This document shows positions 19,458 through 27,825 of a DNA stretch of 64,000 bases, in pieces; position 1 is the first letter of the stretch; every line of letters starts with the position of its first letter. Location: assembly GCF_009363155.1 (NCBI RefSeq), contig NZ_CP045302.1, positions 2,266,001 to 2,330,000 of the forward strand, read 5' to 3'. The DNA is from Azotobacter salinestris. GTDB lineage: Bacteria; Pseudomonadota; Gammaproteobacteria; Pseudomonadales; Pseudomonadaceae. A program made the position numbers and the translations under genes. The notes beneath the pieces were generated by a model that ran no database searches, had not been told where the DNA came from, and was given only the letters and a program-made list of their open reading frames with translations.

Positions 19458-20474
19458 TTGAAAATATTACGATCTTCTCGTTTTATTGCGGCGGGCCTGC
19501 TCTGCGGGCTGCTGGTCACTCCCCTTGCTAGCGCTGACCCCTTGCAGTTCGCATTGGTCGCCAAGCGGATTGATCATGATTTCTTCATCTCGGCCGCCAA
19601 GGGCTGCGCTGAGGCTGCCCAGGCCCAGGGCGATACCTGCCTGTTGTTGGGTGCTTCGGGGGCGTCGCATTTTCGCCGGCAAAATGAAGCCCTGGAACAG
19701 GCTCTCGCTAGAGGTCTGGATGGTATCGCCCTGTCGGTGACCCATTCAAAGTGGCTGGCCAATCACGCCCTGAAACGGGCAAACAAGACACCACTGATCA
19801 CTTTCGATTCGGATTTGGAACCCGCAGAGCAGCATCTGCGCAGGGGATACGTCGGACTCGACAATCTGGCCTTCGGCCGGCAACTGGGCATGCTCGCCCA
19901 ACGCCTCAGGCCACAAGGCGGAAAGCTGTGCGTCCTGAGTGGTAGCTCGCGGGACACCAACCATCGGGAGCGTCTGCGAGGCATTCGCCAGCAGTTGCGC
20001 GGTGACCAAGCCGAGAGTAGAGCAGCCGACCGGCTGAACAGACAGAATGGCTGGAGCGAGCCGAATCGCTGCCCGTTATATGACACTGATAATCAAGAGA
20101 GCGCGTTACTCAAGCTCACCACCCTGCTGAACTCCACCAACCAGTACGACACCATCATCAGCCTTGGCAGTTGGCCGGTTCATCACGCCGATATCTATCG
20201 CCGGCAACTCGGCCCACTACTTGCCAGACTCAAGGCAAAGGGTACGTCCCCGACCATCATCATCGCTATTCCCGAGTTCGACACAGCGCTGCGCCCGCTG
20301 CTTGAAGATGGCCTAGTACAGGCCTATCTGAGCATGGAGAGCCGCGAAATCGGTCGCCAGAGCTATCGGCTACTGAAGAGCTTGGTGCGAGGCGAGCCCA
20401 TTCCGGAGAGGATTTTCGTCGATAGCCACGCCTACCTATCCGAGGTGCCGTCGGATATTCCCACGGAGCGTTGA
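19458..20474 (+). CDS. Periplasmic sugar-binding protein (LacI/RbsB-like)
   Basis: A 338-residue exported ligand-binding protein of the ribose/galactose-binding type. A signal peptide (to about LLVTPLASA) precedes two alpha/beta lobes. Visible segments include FFISAAKGCAEAA, GLDGIALSVTH, PLITFDSD and YVGLDNLAFGRQLG. It starts with TTG preceded by TAGGGA. No ABC permease or ATPase gene is nearby, so it probably feeds a sensor or a transporter encoded elsewhere. A close paralogue lies at 58389-59396, about 70% identical by eye over the first 150 aligned residues. Both paralogues sit beside an RsmZ-like sRNA gene. Base composition is lower in GC than the paralogue, consistent with its place in the island. 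Confidence 0.82.
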   Translation: MKILRSSRFIAAGLLCGLLVTPLASADPLQFALVAKRIDHDFFISAAKGCAEAAQAQGDTCLLLGASGASHFRRQNEALEQALARGLDGIALSVTHSKWLANHALKRANKTPLITFDSDLEPAEQHLRRGYVGLDNLAFGRQLGMLAQRLRPQGGKLCVLSGSSRDTNHRERLRGIRQQLRGDQAESRAADRLNRQNGWSEPNRCPLYDTDNQESALLKLTTLLNSTNQYDTIISLGSWPVHHADIYRRQLGPLLARLKAKGTSPTIIIAIPEFDTALRPLLEDGLVQAYLSMESREIGRQSYRLLKSLVRGEPIPERIFVDSHAYLSEVPSDIPTER

Positions 20475-21148
20475 AGCACCCCATTTATCATCATTCAGCC
20501 ATAGCGTGACTCCCTGTTTTTTAATTTCGCGGGCGTGAAAAAAGACTTCAGGGCGCGGTCTAGGCGTACAAGGGCTGAAAGTTTCGACCTTCCCCCTCCC
20601 CATCGGCCACCAGCACCAGGCACGAACAGGATCAGGCCGGGCCATCGGCTACCTATAACCTCCCTGTGCCTTAGCGTGGGGCTGGTGCCTGCTCTGGCCT
20701 GCTGTCAGGCGCTCGCATCACCCCAATCTCACCCTTCCGGCCTTGTTGCGATCTTGCTGCGTCCACGGCTTGACGGCGGGCATTCATGGGGTTGTTTTCG
20801 CAAAAGCCGGAATGCCGGCCTTTTAGGGAGTCAAAAAACTAGGGGCGCTCGGCCTCATTCATGGAGTGTTTCGCAGATCGGCCAGCGCCAGCCGGTAATC
20901 CGTCAAGAGCTAGTCAGGATGGCTGGCAGCAAGCTGCCCAAGCCTGTCCAGAAAAATCGAACTTTGCGGCCAGTGTTTCCGACCTCGCGATTCTTGACGG
21001 CTGGTAGCTGTGGGCAGCCCACATTCCCCTTTTTCCGGGTATCTACTGATAGCCATCAGGGACGCAGTTGCTGCTGGGTAATGCCGGATTTTGCTTACCA
21101 GGGGCGGCAAATGTTGCTAGGGGCTGCTGAAGCGCTTGTCTTCGGCAC
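20475..21148. other. Non-coding stretch
   Basis: No frame here has a credible ribosome site, codon pattern or recognisable product. One frame runs on the plus strand from 20535 to 21404, but it crosses the terminator and sRNA promoter and is not believed. A GC-rich repeat CCGGAATGCCGG (about 20808-20819) followed by TTTT may end a transcript. Confidence 0.5.
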
Positions 21149-21179
21149 AAACAAAAACGGCGAGGGGTTAGCCTCGCCG
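21149..21179 (-). terminator. Terminator of RsmZ-like sRNA copy 1
   Basis: The stem CGGCGAGG/CCTCGCCG (21158-21179) is followed on the minus strand by TTTTTGTTTG. Confidence 0.88.
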
Positions 21180-21297
21180 CTTCTGTTGTCTCACCTCATC
21201 CCTGGGAGTCATCATCCTGATGATGCCGCGATCCTTGCGACTGTTCCCTTAGCTTCAATCCCTAGCAGCCTTCATCGATCCTTCGATGCCGGTATGG
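21149..21297 (-). ncRNA. RsmZ-like CsrA/RsmA-sequestering sRNA (copy 1)
   Basis: About 150 bases on the minus strand carry at least six GGA motifs, several in hairpin loops: CATCGA-AGGA-TCGATG, CATCAT-CAGG-ATGATG and an AGGGA loop. They end in a strong terminator. This is the layout of RsmZ/RsmY sRNAs, which titrate the translational repressor RsmA. A -10-like TAGATT (21303-21308) and a GacA-type box (21353-21370) lie upstream. The sequence aligns with the copy at 37929-38073, and in the first hairpin both arms change together (CATCGA/TCGATG here, CGTCGA/TCGACG there). The 5' end is estimated from the -10. Confidence 0.8.
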
Positions 21298-21352
21298 AAG
21301 TCAATCTACCCAAGTGGCCGCTTCGAGCAAATTGGGAAAGTTCTCGATCTTT

Positions 21353-21370
21353 TGTAGGTCATGGCTTACA
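21353..21370 (-). promoter_or_regulatory. GacA-box-like upstream activating site (copy 1)
   Basis: Read on the minus strand it is TGTAAG-N6-CCTACA, one base from the consensus TGTAAG-N6-CTTACA bound by the response regulator GacA upstream of rsm sRNA genes. It lies about 65 bp before the predicted start, a usual spacing. Confidence 0.75.
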
Positions 21371-21720
21371 GGGAAGCGCCTGGCATGCTGGCGCTCGAGT
21401 TTGATCGGCACCAGGGCGCAGGCGGATGGGCGCCAGCGGTCACAGCCCTAGCTAGTACGCGATCTCCTCGGCGCTCATGCCTCGCTGCCTCTCGCGCCTC
21501 CATGGATACCGGTGCTTGGATACCGGCGATGGAGCTGCCTTGCTCGCACACACTCATTGTCCACGAGGTTCGCTTATTGATCAGCAGCAGATAACGGGCG
21601 GAGATCGGCCAGGAGCGGACAACGATACTTTTAGAAAGCAGACATTCAATGTTCGACATGAGCGGTAGCTGTCTGCTTGCCGGCGGATGCCAGCCCTTCT
21701 TTATATAGCCTCGGCCAGTT

Positions 21721-21745
21721 GAAGCGCCGGATACGCCGGCGCTTC
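21721..21745 (-). terminator. Hairpin after the GH13 gene
   Basis: A perfect 9-bp stem GAAGCGCCG/CGGCGCTTC lies 14 bp past the GH13 stop. The T-run is poor, so it may be a weak or processed terminator. Positions 21404-21720 show no gene. Confidence 0.5.
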
Positions 21746-21758
21746 AACGTGAGGAGGG

Positions 21759-23492
21759 TTAGGAGCGCTTCAGCCAGACCGCCGTGTTACCCGGCAGCTT
21801 GCCCGGCTCCTGCAGAGGTTCGCTGGACAGCAGCACCTGGCTGCCCGCCGGCAGCACGGTGGCCTGCGCCCCCATATTGATCACCACGCGCAGGTCGCCG
21901 TTGTCGAAAGCCAATACGTCCTTGTCGGAGTCAAGCCAGTGCAACTGGCCGTTACCCAGCGCATGCTCGTGCCGCAACTGCAGAATTTGCCGATACAGTT
22001 CCAGCGTGGAGCCGGATATGCCATCCTGACGGTCCACGGCATAGCGTGCGTACGATGCTGGCTGCGGCAGCCAGGTCTTGTTGCCCGGGCCGAAACCGAG
22101 GGACGGCGCTTCCGCTTTCCAAGGCAGCGGCACGCGGCAGCCGTCGCGGCCAACGTCCTCGCCTTTGGTGCGGAAAAACAAGGGATCCTGGCGGTATTTG
22201 GCCTCCAGGGTGGTATGTTCGGGCAGCCCCAGTTCTTCGCCCTGGTAAACATAGGTCGAGCCAGGCAGGGCCAGGGTGAGCATGGCCAGGGCACGGGCCC
22301 GGCGCTGGCCCAAGGCCTCGTCAGGCTGTGGACTGGATGGACCAACTCCTGCCCCTGCCCGGCCGGCACCCAGTTCTTTCAGACCGTAACGTGAGGGAGG
22401 ACGCATGGTGTCGTGGTTGGAGGTCACCCAGGTGGTCGGCGCCCCCACCGTGGCCGACAGGGCCAGGGAGCTGTCGATGACCTTCTTGAAGGCGCCGGCA
22501 TCCCACTTGGTCATCAGGTAGTCGAAATTGAACGCCTGATGCATCTCGTCGGGACGGACGTAGTTGGCCAGTCGAGCGGGCGGGCTGACCCAGGCCTCGG
22601 CTACCATGATGCGCTTGCCTGGGTATTGATCGAGAACCTTGCGCCAGGAACGATAGATCTCATGCACGCCGTCTTGGTCCCACATGGGGCCAACGTGCCT
22701 ACCGGCGTCACTGGCTATCTTGGCTAACTTCTCGTCCTGGTCGGGTAGCCCTGGCGCCTTGATCAGGCCATGCGACACGTCGACCCGGAAGCCGTCCACA
22801 CCGCGGTCCAGCCAGAAGCGCAACACCTTCTCGAATTCGGCCCGGACTTCTGGGTTGTCCCAGTTCAGGTCGGGTTGCTTGGTGTCGAATAGATGCAGAT
22901 ACCACTGCTTGTCGCCCGGCGCCTTTGCCCAAGCTCCGCCGCCAAATAGGCTTTGCCAGTTGTTGGGGGGCAGCTCGCCATTCTCGCCGCGGCCGTCGCG
23001 GAAGATGTAGCGGGCGCGTTCGGGGCTGCCGGGCGGCGACTTCAATGCTGCCTGGAACCAGGCATGTTCGTCGGAGGTATGGTTGGGTACCAGGTCGACG
23101 ATCACCTTCATGCCCAGCGAATGAGCCTTCTGCAGCAGGTTATCGAAGTCTTCCAGTGAGCCGAACAGGGGATCGACAATGCGATAATCGGCCACGTCAT
23201 AGCCGGCGTCGGCCTGGGGCGATTTGTAGAAGGGCGACAGCCACAGCGCATCCACGCCCAACTGGTCCAGGTAGGGCAGCCGCGAGACGATGCCCGGCAG
23301 GTCGCCGATGCCATCGCCATTACCGTCGGCGAAAGAGCGCGGATAGATCTGGTAGATCACCGAATTACGTGCCCAGTTCTGGTCGCTGTGGGCTGCTGTA
23401 GGGTCGGCGGCGTAGGCGCTGCCGTAGAGCGACGCCAGGGACAGGGCGACAGCGGTCGCGAGGGTGGTGCCGAGGAATTTACGACGAAACAT
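21759..23492 (-). CDS. Secreted GH13 alpha-glucosidase
   Basis: A 577-residue exoenzyme of the alpha-amylase family. The N-terminus MFRRKFLGTTLATAVALSL resembles a Tat signal (RRxFL), so export to the periplasm or outside is expected. Catalytic residues are visible: nucleophile Asp in GFRVDVSHG, acid/base Glu in VAEAWV and the third Asp in TSNHDT. The C-terminal half, with YQGEELGLPEHTTL and GRDGCRVPLPW, resembles actinobacterial subfamily GH13_30 alpha-glucosidases more than the oligo-1,6-glucosidases of enterics. It presumably splits short alpha-glucosides whose products enter through the MFS transporter encoded 283 bp upstream on the same strand. AGGA precedes the ATG. It lies in the island and was probably acquired. 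Exact substrate unknown. Confidence 0.85.
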   Translation of the reverse strand: MFRRKFLGTTLATAVALSLASLYGSAYAADPTAAHSDQNWARNSVIYQIYPRSFADGNGDGIGDLPGIVSRLPYLDQLGVDALWLSPFYKSPQADAGYDVADYRIVDPLFGSLEDFDNLLQKAHSLGMKVIVDLVPNHTSDEHAWFQAALKSPPGSPERARYIFRDGRGENGELPPNNWQSLFGGGAWAKAPGDKQWYLHLFDTKQPDLNWDNPEVRAEFEKVLRFWLDRGVDGFRVDVSHGLIKAPGLPDQDEKLAKIASDAGRHVGPMWDQDGVHEIYRSWRKVLDQYPGKRIMVAEAWVSPPARLANYVRPDEMHQAFNFDYLMTKWDAGAFKKVIDSSLALSATVGAPTTWVTSNHDTMRPPSRYGLKELGAGRAGAGVGPSSPQPDEALGQRRARALAMLTLALPGSTYVYQGEELGLPEHTTLEAKYRQDPLFFRTKGEDVGRDGCRVPLPWKAEAPSLGFGPGNKTWLPQPASYARYAVDRQDGISGSTLELYRQILQLRHEHALGNGQLHWLDSDKDVLAFDNGDLRVVINMGAQATVLPAGSQVLLSSEPLQEPGKLPGNTAVWLKRS

Positions 23493-23775
23493 ACAAGCTT
23501 CCTATTATTGAACTTATTGACAAGCTAGCTAGTGGGCACTCCAGATTAATTCGAAAATCTGTTTTTTGATTGATTAGTACCTCTACTCCGAAAAGTTAGT
23601 AGCTTAGAAAGTCATTTTTAAATAAACGAAATAAATAAGAGGTCCGCTGTCGTCAGTTTCATGACACGAAAGCATTCACAAGGGAATGCCCGAACAAAAA
23701 GCATATTTATTTCTACAGGCCGATGCATTTTTGCAACATAAAAGCTCAGACTTTCATCCAGAGGAAAACTCTTAT

Positions 23776-25083
23776 TCAAATTGCTTGGTTGATTTTCTCG
23801 CGTCGCAAAAAAACAGCAGCAGGCTTCACTTTATGTTCAAAGCCCGGTTGATCGACGTGGATGAAATAGGTCAGCACTATCCCTACGACATAAAGCAAGG
23901 CGTAGATCCAGACGATGCCCCCCACTCCCACCGTGGAGATGCCCAAGGTGGCAATGGCCGGTCCCATGAAGCTGGAGAGGCCGGCCGCCAGGTTATGCGC
24001 GGAGAGGGCCGCGCCCTTGTGTTCCGGGGCCATGGTGGGAAAGATCGCGCCCATCGGCACGAAGGCGGACACGCCGACGCCCAGGGCGACCGCGGCCAGG
24101 ATGGCGGCCGGGAAGCTGGCGCCGTAGGTGAGCGGCACGTAGTAGAAGGCCAAGGTGGCGAGCGCGCATCCGGCGCAGCCGAACCAGCGCATCTGGTACA
24201 CCCAGCCGATCCGGTCGCCGATCAGGCCCCACATCACGTTGGTGAAGATGGTGACGATGAACAGGGCGCCCCAGATGCGCAGCCATTGCTCCATGCTGAA
24301 GCCCACCTCGGGGGAGGTAAAGAACAGCGGCATGATCACGGGAAAGCCGAACAGCGGCAGATTGCAGATAATTCGCACAAGGGCAGCGATGAAAATGCTG
24401 CGATGGTCGAATAGGATGGTGGCGCCACGGCTCAACTCACGAAGACGTCCGGCAAGACTCGTATTGGCACCGGTATCTACCCTCTGCCAATCTCTCACTA
24501 GAAGCATGACCATAACGCCCGCTACTGCCACCCAGGCGACTGCCATCCACAGGGTGCCCATGAAGCCGATGTGCGGGATGGTGAAGCTGGGCAGATAGGT
24601 CCCCAAAAAGCCGATACCGATGGAGTACATCGTCCAGTACCAGCCCATGGCCGAGGCCTGACGCTCTCTCGGAGCAACGTGCGCGACCCAGACGACGAAG
24701 GCATAGATGAACAAGGGATAGGCCAAGCCGCGGATCCCATAGAACAAGACCATCAAGGCGTAGTTCTTTTCACCCAGGCCAAAGAGCAGGAAAAGCACAT
24801 GGAATACGATCCAGGCGATCACTCCGATGCGCATGATCCGGCGCGGTCCGAAAATATCAGCCAGTACGCCGGAACTCCAACTGGACAGGGCTGCCAGTAA
24901 TCCATAGACGGTAAAGAGGAAGGAGGCCTGGGTGGGCGAGAAACCGAGGTCGACGACATAGCGCGACAGGAAGGCTAGTTCAATGCCGTCTCCCGTCATG
25001 AACACGGCAATAGCGATATAGCCCCAAATCAGGGACAAGGGCATGCCGAATAGCAGCCTCCGTGATTCTTCAGGCGGAACCAT
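23776..25083 (-). CDS. MFS transporter, polyol/sugar permease (CsbX/RbtT/DalT-like)
   Basis: A 435-residue inner-membrane transporter with about 12 hydrophobic segments. The MFS motif between helices 2 and 3 appears as GVLADIFGPRRIMR. The N-terminal GMPLSLIWGYIAIAVFMTGDGIELAFLS (read in parts) recalls the CsbX/ribitol/arabinitol permease group. The start at 25083 is preferred over one 20 codons upstream because AAGGAAAATATAATG gives an excellent ribosome site. The GH13 gene follows on the same strand, so this is probably the uptake partner of the secreted glucosidase. The 283-bp AT-rich gap (23493-23775) may hold a second promoter. Substrate is inferred from context only. Confidence 0.8.
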   Translation of the reverse strand: MVPPEESRRLLFGMPLSLIWGYIAIAVFMTGDGIELAFLSRYVVDLGFSPTQASFLFTVYGLLAALSSWSSGVLADIFGPRRIMRIGVIAWIVFHVLFLLFGLGEKNYALMVLFYGIRGLAYPLFIYAFVVWVAHVAPRERQASAMGWYWTMYSIGIGFLGTYLPSFTIPHIGFMGTLWMAVAWVAVAGVMVMLLVRDWQRVDTGANTSLAGRLRELSRGATILFDHRSIFIAALVRIICNLPLFGFPVIMPLFFTSPEVGFSMEQWLRIWGALFIVTIFTNVMWGLIGDRIGWVYQMRWFGCAGCALATLAFYYVPLTYGASFPAAILAAVALGVGVSAFVPMGAIFPTMAPEHKGAALSAHNLAAGLSSFMGPAIATLGISTVGVGGIVWIYALLYVVGIVLTYFIHVDQPGFEHKVKPAAVFLRREKINQAI

Positions 25084-25476
25084 TATATTTTCCTTTTTTG
25101 TTGTATTTATAAGTGGCAGGCTACCGAATAAATAAGCTGTCATTAATTCAGCGGGCCGCCCTTTCTAAAGTAACGAGGGCGATGCTTGATGGCTAGTACG
25201 TTTTTTCTAGGATCTGGTACTTTTTTACAGACTATCTACGGCGCAGCGAGGCTCAACAGCTGGCTCTATCGCAATAAGAACAATCGAGAGTCCAGAAGGG
25301 ACATGGTGCTCTGGGTTTATCCTGCCAAGGATGGTCTGAAGTAGTCATGTATTTCTGGCTGACTTCAGCCCCCCGCCGACTTTGAAAGCGGAGAATCGAT
25401 CAAAAACGATCAGATCACCCGCTCGTTTCTGCGTTTTTTAGCTGCCGCGAGCACGTCGCAGCAACCGTTTCCCGCA
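25084..25476. other. Non-coding gap between transporter and IS gene
   Basis: It probably holds the transporter promoter and the left end of the insertion sequence. No gene is seen, and I could not find matched terminal inverted repeats by eye. Confidence 0.5.
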
Positions 25477-26457
25477 TTACAGGCGCACCTCTCCTGCATT
25501 CGCCAGTAAATATCGGCGCGCCATCCACAGATTCGACAAGGCGAACAGCGTCACCAACTGTGACGTGTTTTTGGCCAATCCCCGGAAGCGCACCTTGGTG
25601 TAGCCAAACTGGCGCTTGATCACGCGGAACGGATGTTCGACCTTGGCTCGTACCTGGGCCTTGGCCTTCTCGATCTTGCGGATCGCTTTGTATAAGGCGC
25701 TACGCTTGCCATGCTTCTTGTAGGTACTGCGCCGGGCCGCGACCTGCCAGATGACCTGCCGACCTTCATGCTCGGGGCGCTTCTCTACGCCGGTATAGCC
25801 CGCATCGGCACTCACTACGTTTTCCTCGCCATGCAGCAGTTGGTCGACTTGGGTGACATCTGCCACGTTGGCTGCCGTGACCACCACGCTGTGCACCAGA
25901 CCCGACTCAGCGTCGGCACCAATGTGAGCTTTTGCGCCGAAGTAGTACTGGTTGCCCTTCTTCGTCGAGTGCATTTCCGGGTCGCGCTTGCCGTCCTTGT
26001 TCTTCGTCGAGCTCGGCGCATGGATCAGGGTGGCGTCGACAATGGTGCCCTGGCGCAGCGACAGTCCGCGCTCGCCCAGATAGCCGTTGATCACCTCCAG
26101 TATTCCCCCGGCCAGTTCGTGCTTCTCCAGCAGGCGACGGAAGTTGAGGAGGGTCGTTTCGTCCGGGATGCGCTCCAGGCTCAGGCCGGCGAACTGGCGC
26201 AGGAGAGTGGTTTCGTACAGCGCTTCCTCCATCGCCGGATCGCTGTAGCCGAACCAGTTCTGCATCAGGTGCACGCGCAGCATGGCTGCCAGCGGGTAGG
26301 CGGGCCGACCGCCTTCGCCCTTGGGATAGTAGGGCTCGATCAGGGCGATCAGCCCCTGCCACGGCACCACCTGGTCCATCTCGAGCAGGAAGCGCTCGCG
26401 GCGGGTCTGCTTGCGCTTGCCGGCATACTCGGCATCGGCGAAGGACAGTTGCTTCAT
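25477..26457 (-). CDS. IS5-family transposase
   Basis: A 326-residue DDE transposase, apparently intact. Landmarks are the N-terminal domain with YYPKGEGGRPAYPLAAMLRVHLMQ (read in parts), first Asp in IVDATLIHAP, second Asp in VSADAGYTG and the Glu in KVEHPFRVIKRQFG. These are typical of the IS5 group. The length is normal for the family. It lies between the cargo genes and the truncated IS4 gene, so this spot of the island has been hit more than once. Terminal repeats and target duplication were not identified. Confidence 0.88.
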   Translation of the reverse strand: MKQLSFADAEYAGKRKQTRRERFLLEMDQVVPWQGLIALIEPYYPKGEGGRPAYPLAAMLRVHLMQNWFGYSDPAMEEALYETTLLRQFAGLSLERIPDETTLLNFRRLLEKHELAGGILEVINGYLGERGLSLRQGTIVDATLIHAPSSTKNKDGKRDPEMHSTKKGNQYYFGAKAHIGADAESGLVHSVVVTAANVADVTQVDQLLHGEENVVSADAGYTGVEKRPEHEGRQVIWQVAARRSTYKKHGKRSALYKAIRKIEKAKAQVRAKVEHPFRVIKRQFGYTKVRFRGLAKNTSQLVTLFALSNLWMARRYLLANAGEVRL

Positions 26458-26684
26458 CGGGAAACTCGGACAAGGGAGCGGGTGTATTTCACCAGAATCG
26501 GGAAGTCTTTTTCAGGATTTCCCCAAAGAATAAAATTGCTGCGCGGGGGACGGGCGAGTGCTGCCTTTAAACTTTGAGTGATCCCCAGAAATTTTCCCGG
26601 AAAATCAATGCGGTAAGACTTGAAGAGGTCTGCATGGATGGGCGACGTTGATTGTCGCCAAACAAAAACAGCGCTCCCTTACCC

Positions 26685-26841
26685 ATGCAGACCCTTCAAT
26701 TCTTGCACGCTGCACTCGCCGAGGCACTCCCCACGATCCATGCCCGCCGTCTCGAGGCCCTGATGGCCGCGGTGGCTGCCCTGCTGCAGGACCGCTGCCT
26801 GACACTGGCCGCTCTGGGTCGTTCTGCGCCGACCAAGCGGC
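26685..26841 (+). pseudogene. Truncated IS4-family transposase (N-terminal fragment)
   Basis: The frame begins MQTLQFLHAALAEALP and continues to about GRSAPTKR, the N-terminal domain of a widespread IS4-family transposase. It then breaks off after about 52 codons into unrelated sequence. The break at about 26840 is the most likely left boundary of the satellite module. Downstream, to 27024, are an inverted repeat GAAATTACC/GGTAATTTC (26951-26993) and no gene. Confidence 0.65.
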
Positions 26842-27024
26842 TTGTAATGGTCACCATCTTCTGCAATTTCGGGGCCTCCTCAAAATACCAGCGAGGAGGC
26901 TAGGCCCCATCGGGCTAGCTGGTGCTGGTCACTGCACTGGCTGGCCTGTCGAAATTACCAACTCCGGTAATCTCGACTGAAACAGGTAATTTCGCAGTCG
27001 CCAGCCACCAGGGCATTGCCACGA

Positions 27025-27645
27025 TCAGAGACGCGATAGAGCCGCCCCGGCAATCTTCACGCTGCGCTCGATGCTGGCGAGCATGGCGCGGGCTTCGGCC
27101 AGGGCGCGGGCATCCACCTGCTTGAGCTGTTCTATCTTCCGCTCGAACGTTCGCCAGTGCATGCCCTTGGGCTTGCGGATCAGCTCGGCCGGACGGATCA
27201 GGAACCCCTCCCGACAGCCCAGGGCGCGGCGCAGCTCCAACGATCTTTCCGAAGCCCGGTCGCGCTTGTTGGCCTGCTGGCTGGCGTAGTTCAGGCGCAG
27301 GCAGTGACGGCAGGCGAACACGCTTTGCAGGTACAGCTTCGCCACGCGCCGGCCACAGCACGGGCACAGGAACCACGGGCGTTCCCCTCCCAGGTGGCAG
27401 GGCGTCCAGGTCACGGGCACGGAGTAGTCCTTCGCCTGGCGCTCGCCCCGGACTGTTACTTGATAACGCAGGCGCACGCGGTCCCGGCTCTCGGCCTCGA
27501 TGCCGATGGTTGCCACCACGGCGCCCCGTCGCTTCCAGTGCCAGCCTTCACGCCAGCCAGGCGCCAGCACACCAGCCTGATGCAATGCCCGCACGTCCAG
27601 GGCGCGGTAGTCCTCGGTCGCGGCCTTCTCCTTGTCTCTGCTCAT
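27025..27645 (-). CDS. Satellite-encoded zinc-ribbon protein of unknown function
   Basis: A 206-residue basic protein with a central CxxC...CxxC zinc ribbon (CPCCGRRVAKLY...FACRHCLRLNY, about residues 94-122) and a C-terminal helical region rich in Arg, Lys and Ala. I do not recognise a named family. The ribbon and charge suggest DNA or RNA binding. It is the last gene of the satellite module, downstream of the two hairpin elements at 27714-27825, and abuts the truncated IS4 fragment. Confidence 0.65.
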   Translation of the reverse strand: MSRDKEKAATEDYRALDVRALHQAGVLAPGWREGWHWKRRGAVVATIGIEAESRDRVRLRYQVTVRGERQAKDYSVPVTWTPCHLGGERPWFLCPCCGRRVAKLYLQSVFACRHCLRLNYASQQANKRDRASERSLELRRALGCREGFLIRPAELIRKPKGMHWRTFERKIEQLKQVDARALAEARAMLASIERSVKIAGAALSRL

Positions 27646-27713
27646 TGGTGAACCTAAATCAATTGGAAAGTTTGGTAACTGGAAACCAGCGTGCGTACTT
27701 CAGCAGTCGGCTG

Positions 27714-27825
27714 GTCCGCAGTCCGCACTCGCGCGTAAGGGGTTGCGGACTGCGGACTGCGGGCCTGGCGCTTCAAGTTCGCAGTTCGCACTCGCGCGTA
27801 AGGGGGTGCGAACCACACTGCGAAC
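27714..27825. repeat. Pair of long hairpin elements with a shared loop
   Basis: Element 1 (27714-27757) is two GTCCGCA units, a 16-base loop and two TGCGGAC units. Element 2 (27777-27825) is two GTTCGCA units, a 16-base loop, TGCGAAC, five bases and TGCGAAC. The loops (CTCGCGCGTAAGGGG plus one base) are identical except for the last base. All arm units differ in the same coordinated way (C:G to T:A), so pairing is kept. The pair fills the gap between two satellite genes. Confidence 0.85.

Noticed and set aside
20535..21404. A 289-codon frame downstream of the island sugar-binding gene
   Set aside because: It runs through the sRNA terminator, hairpins and promoter on the other strand, has no ribosome site and no recognisable motif.
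25300..26600. Terminal inverted repeats and target duplication of the IS5-type element
   Set aside because: I compared the sequences on both sides by eye and found no convincing match, so IS boundaries are not given.
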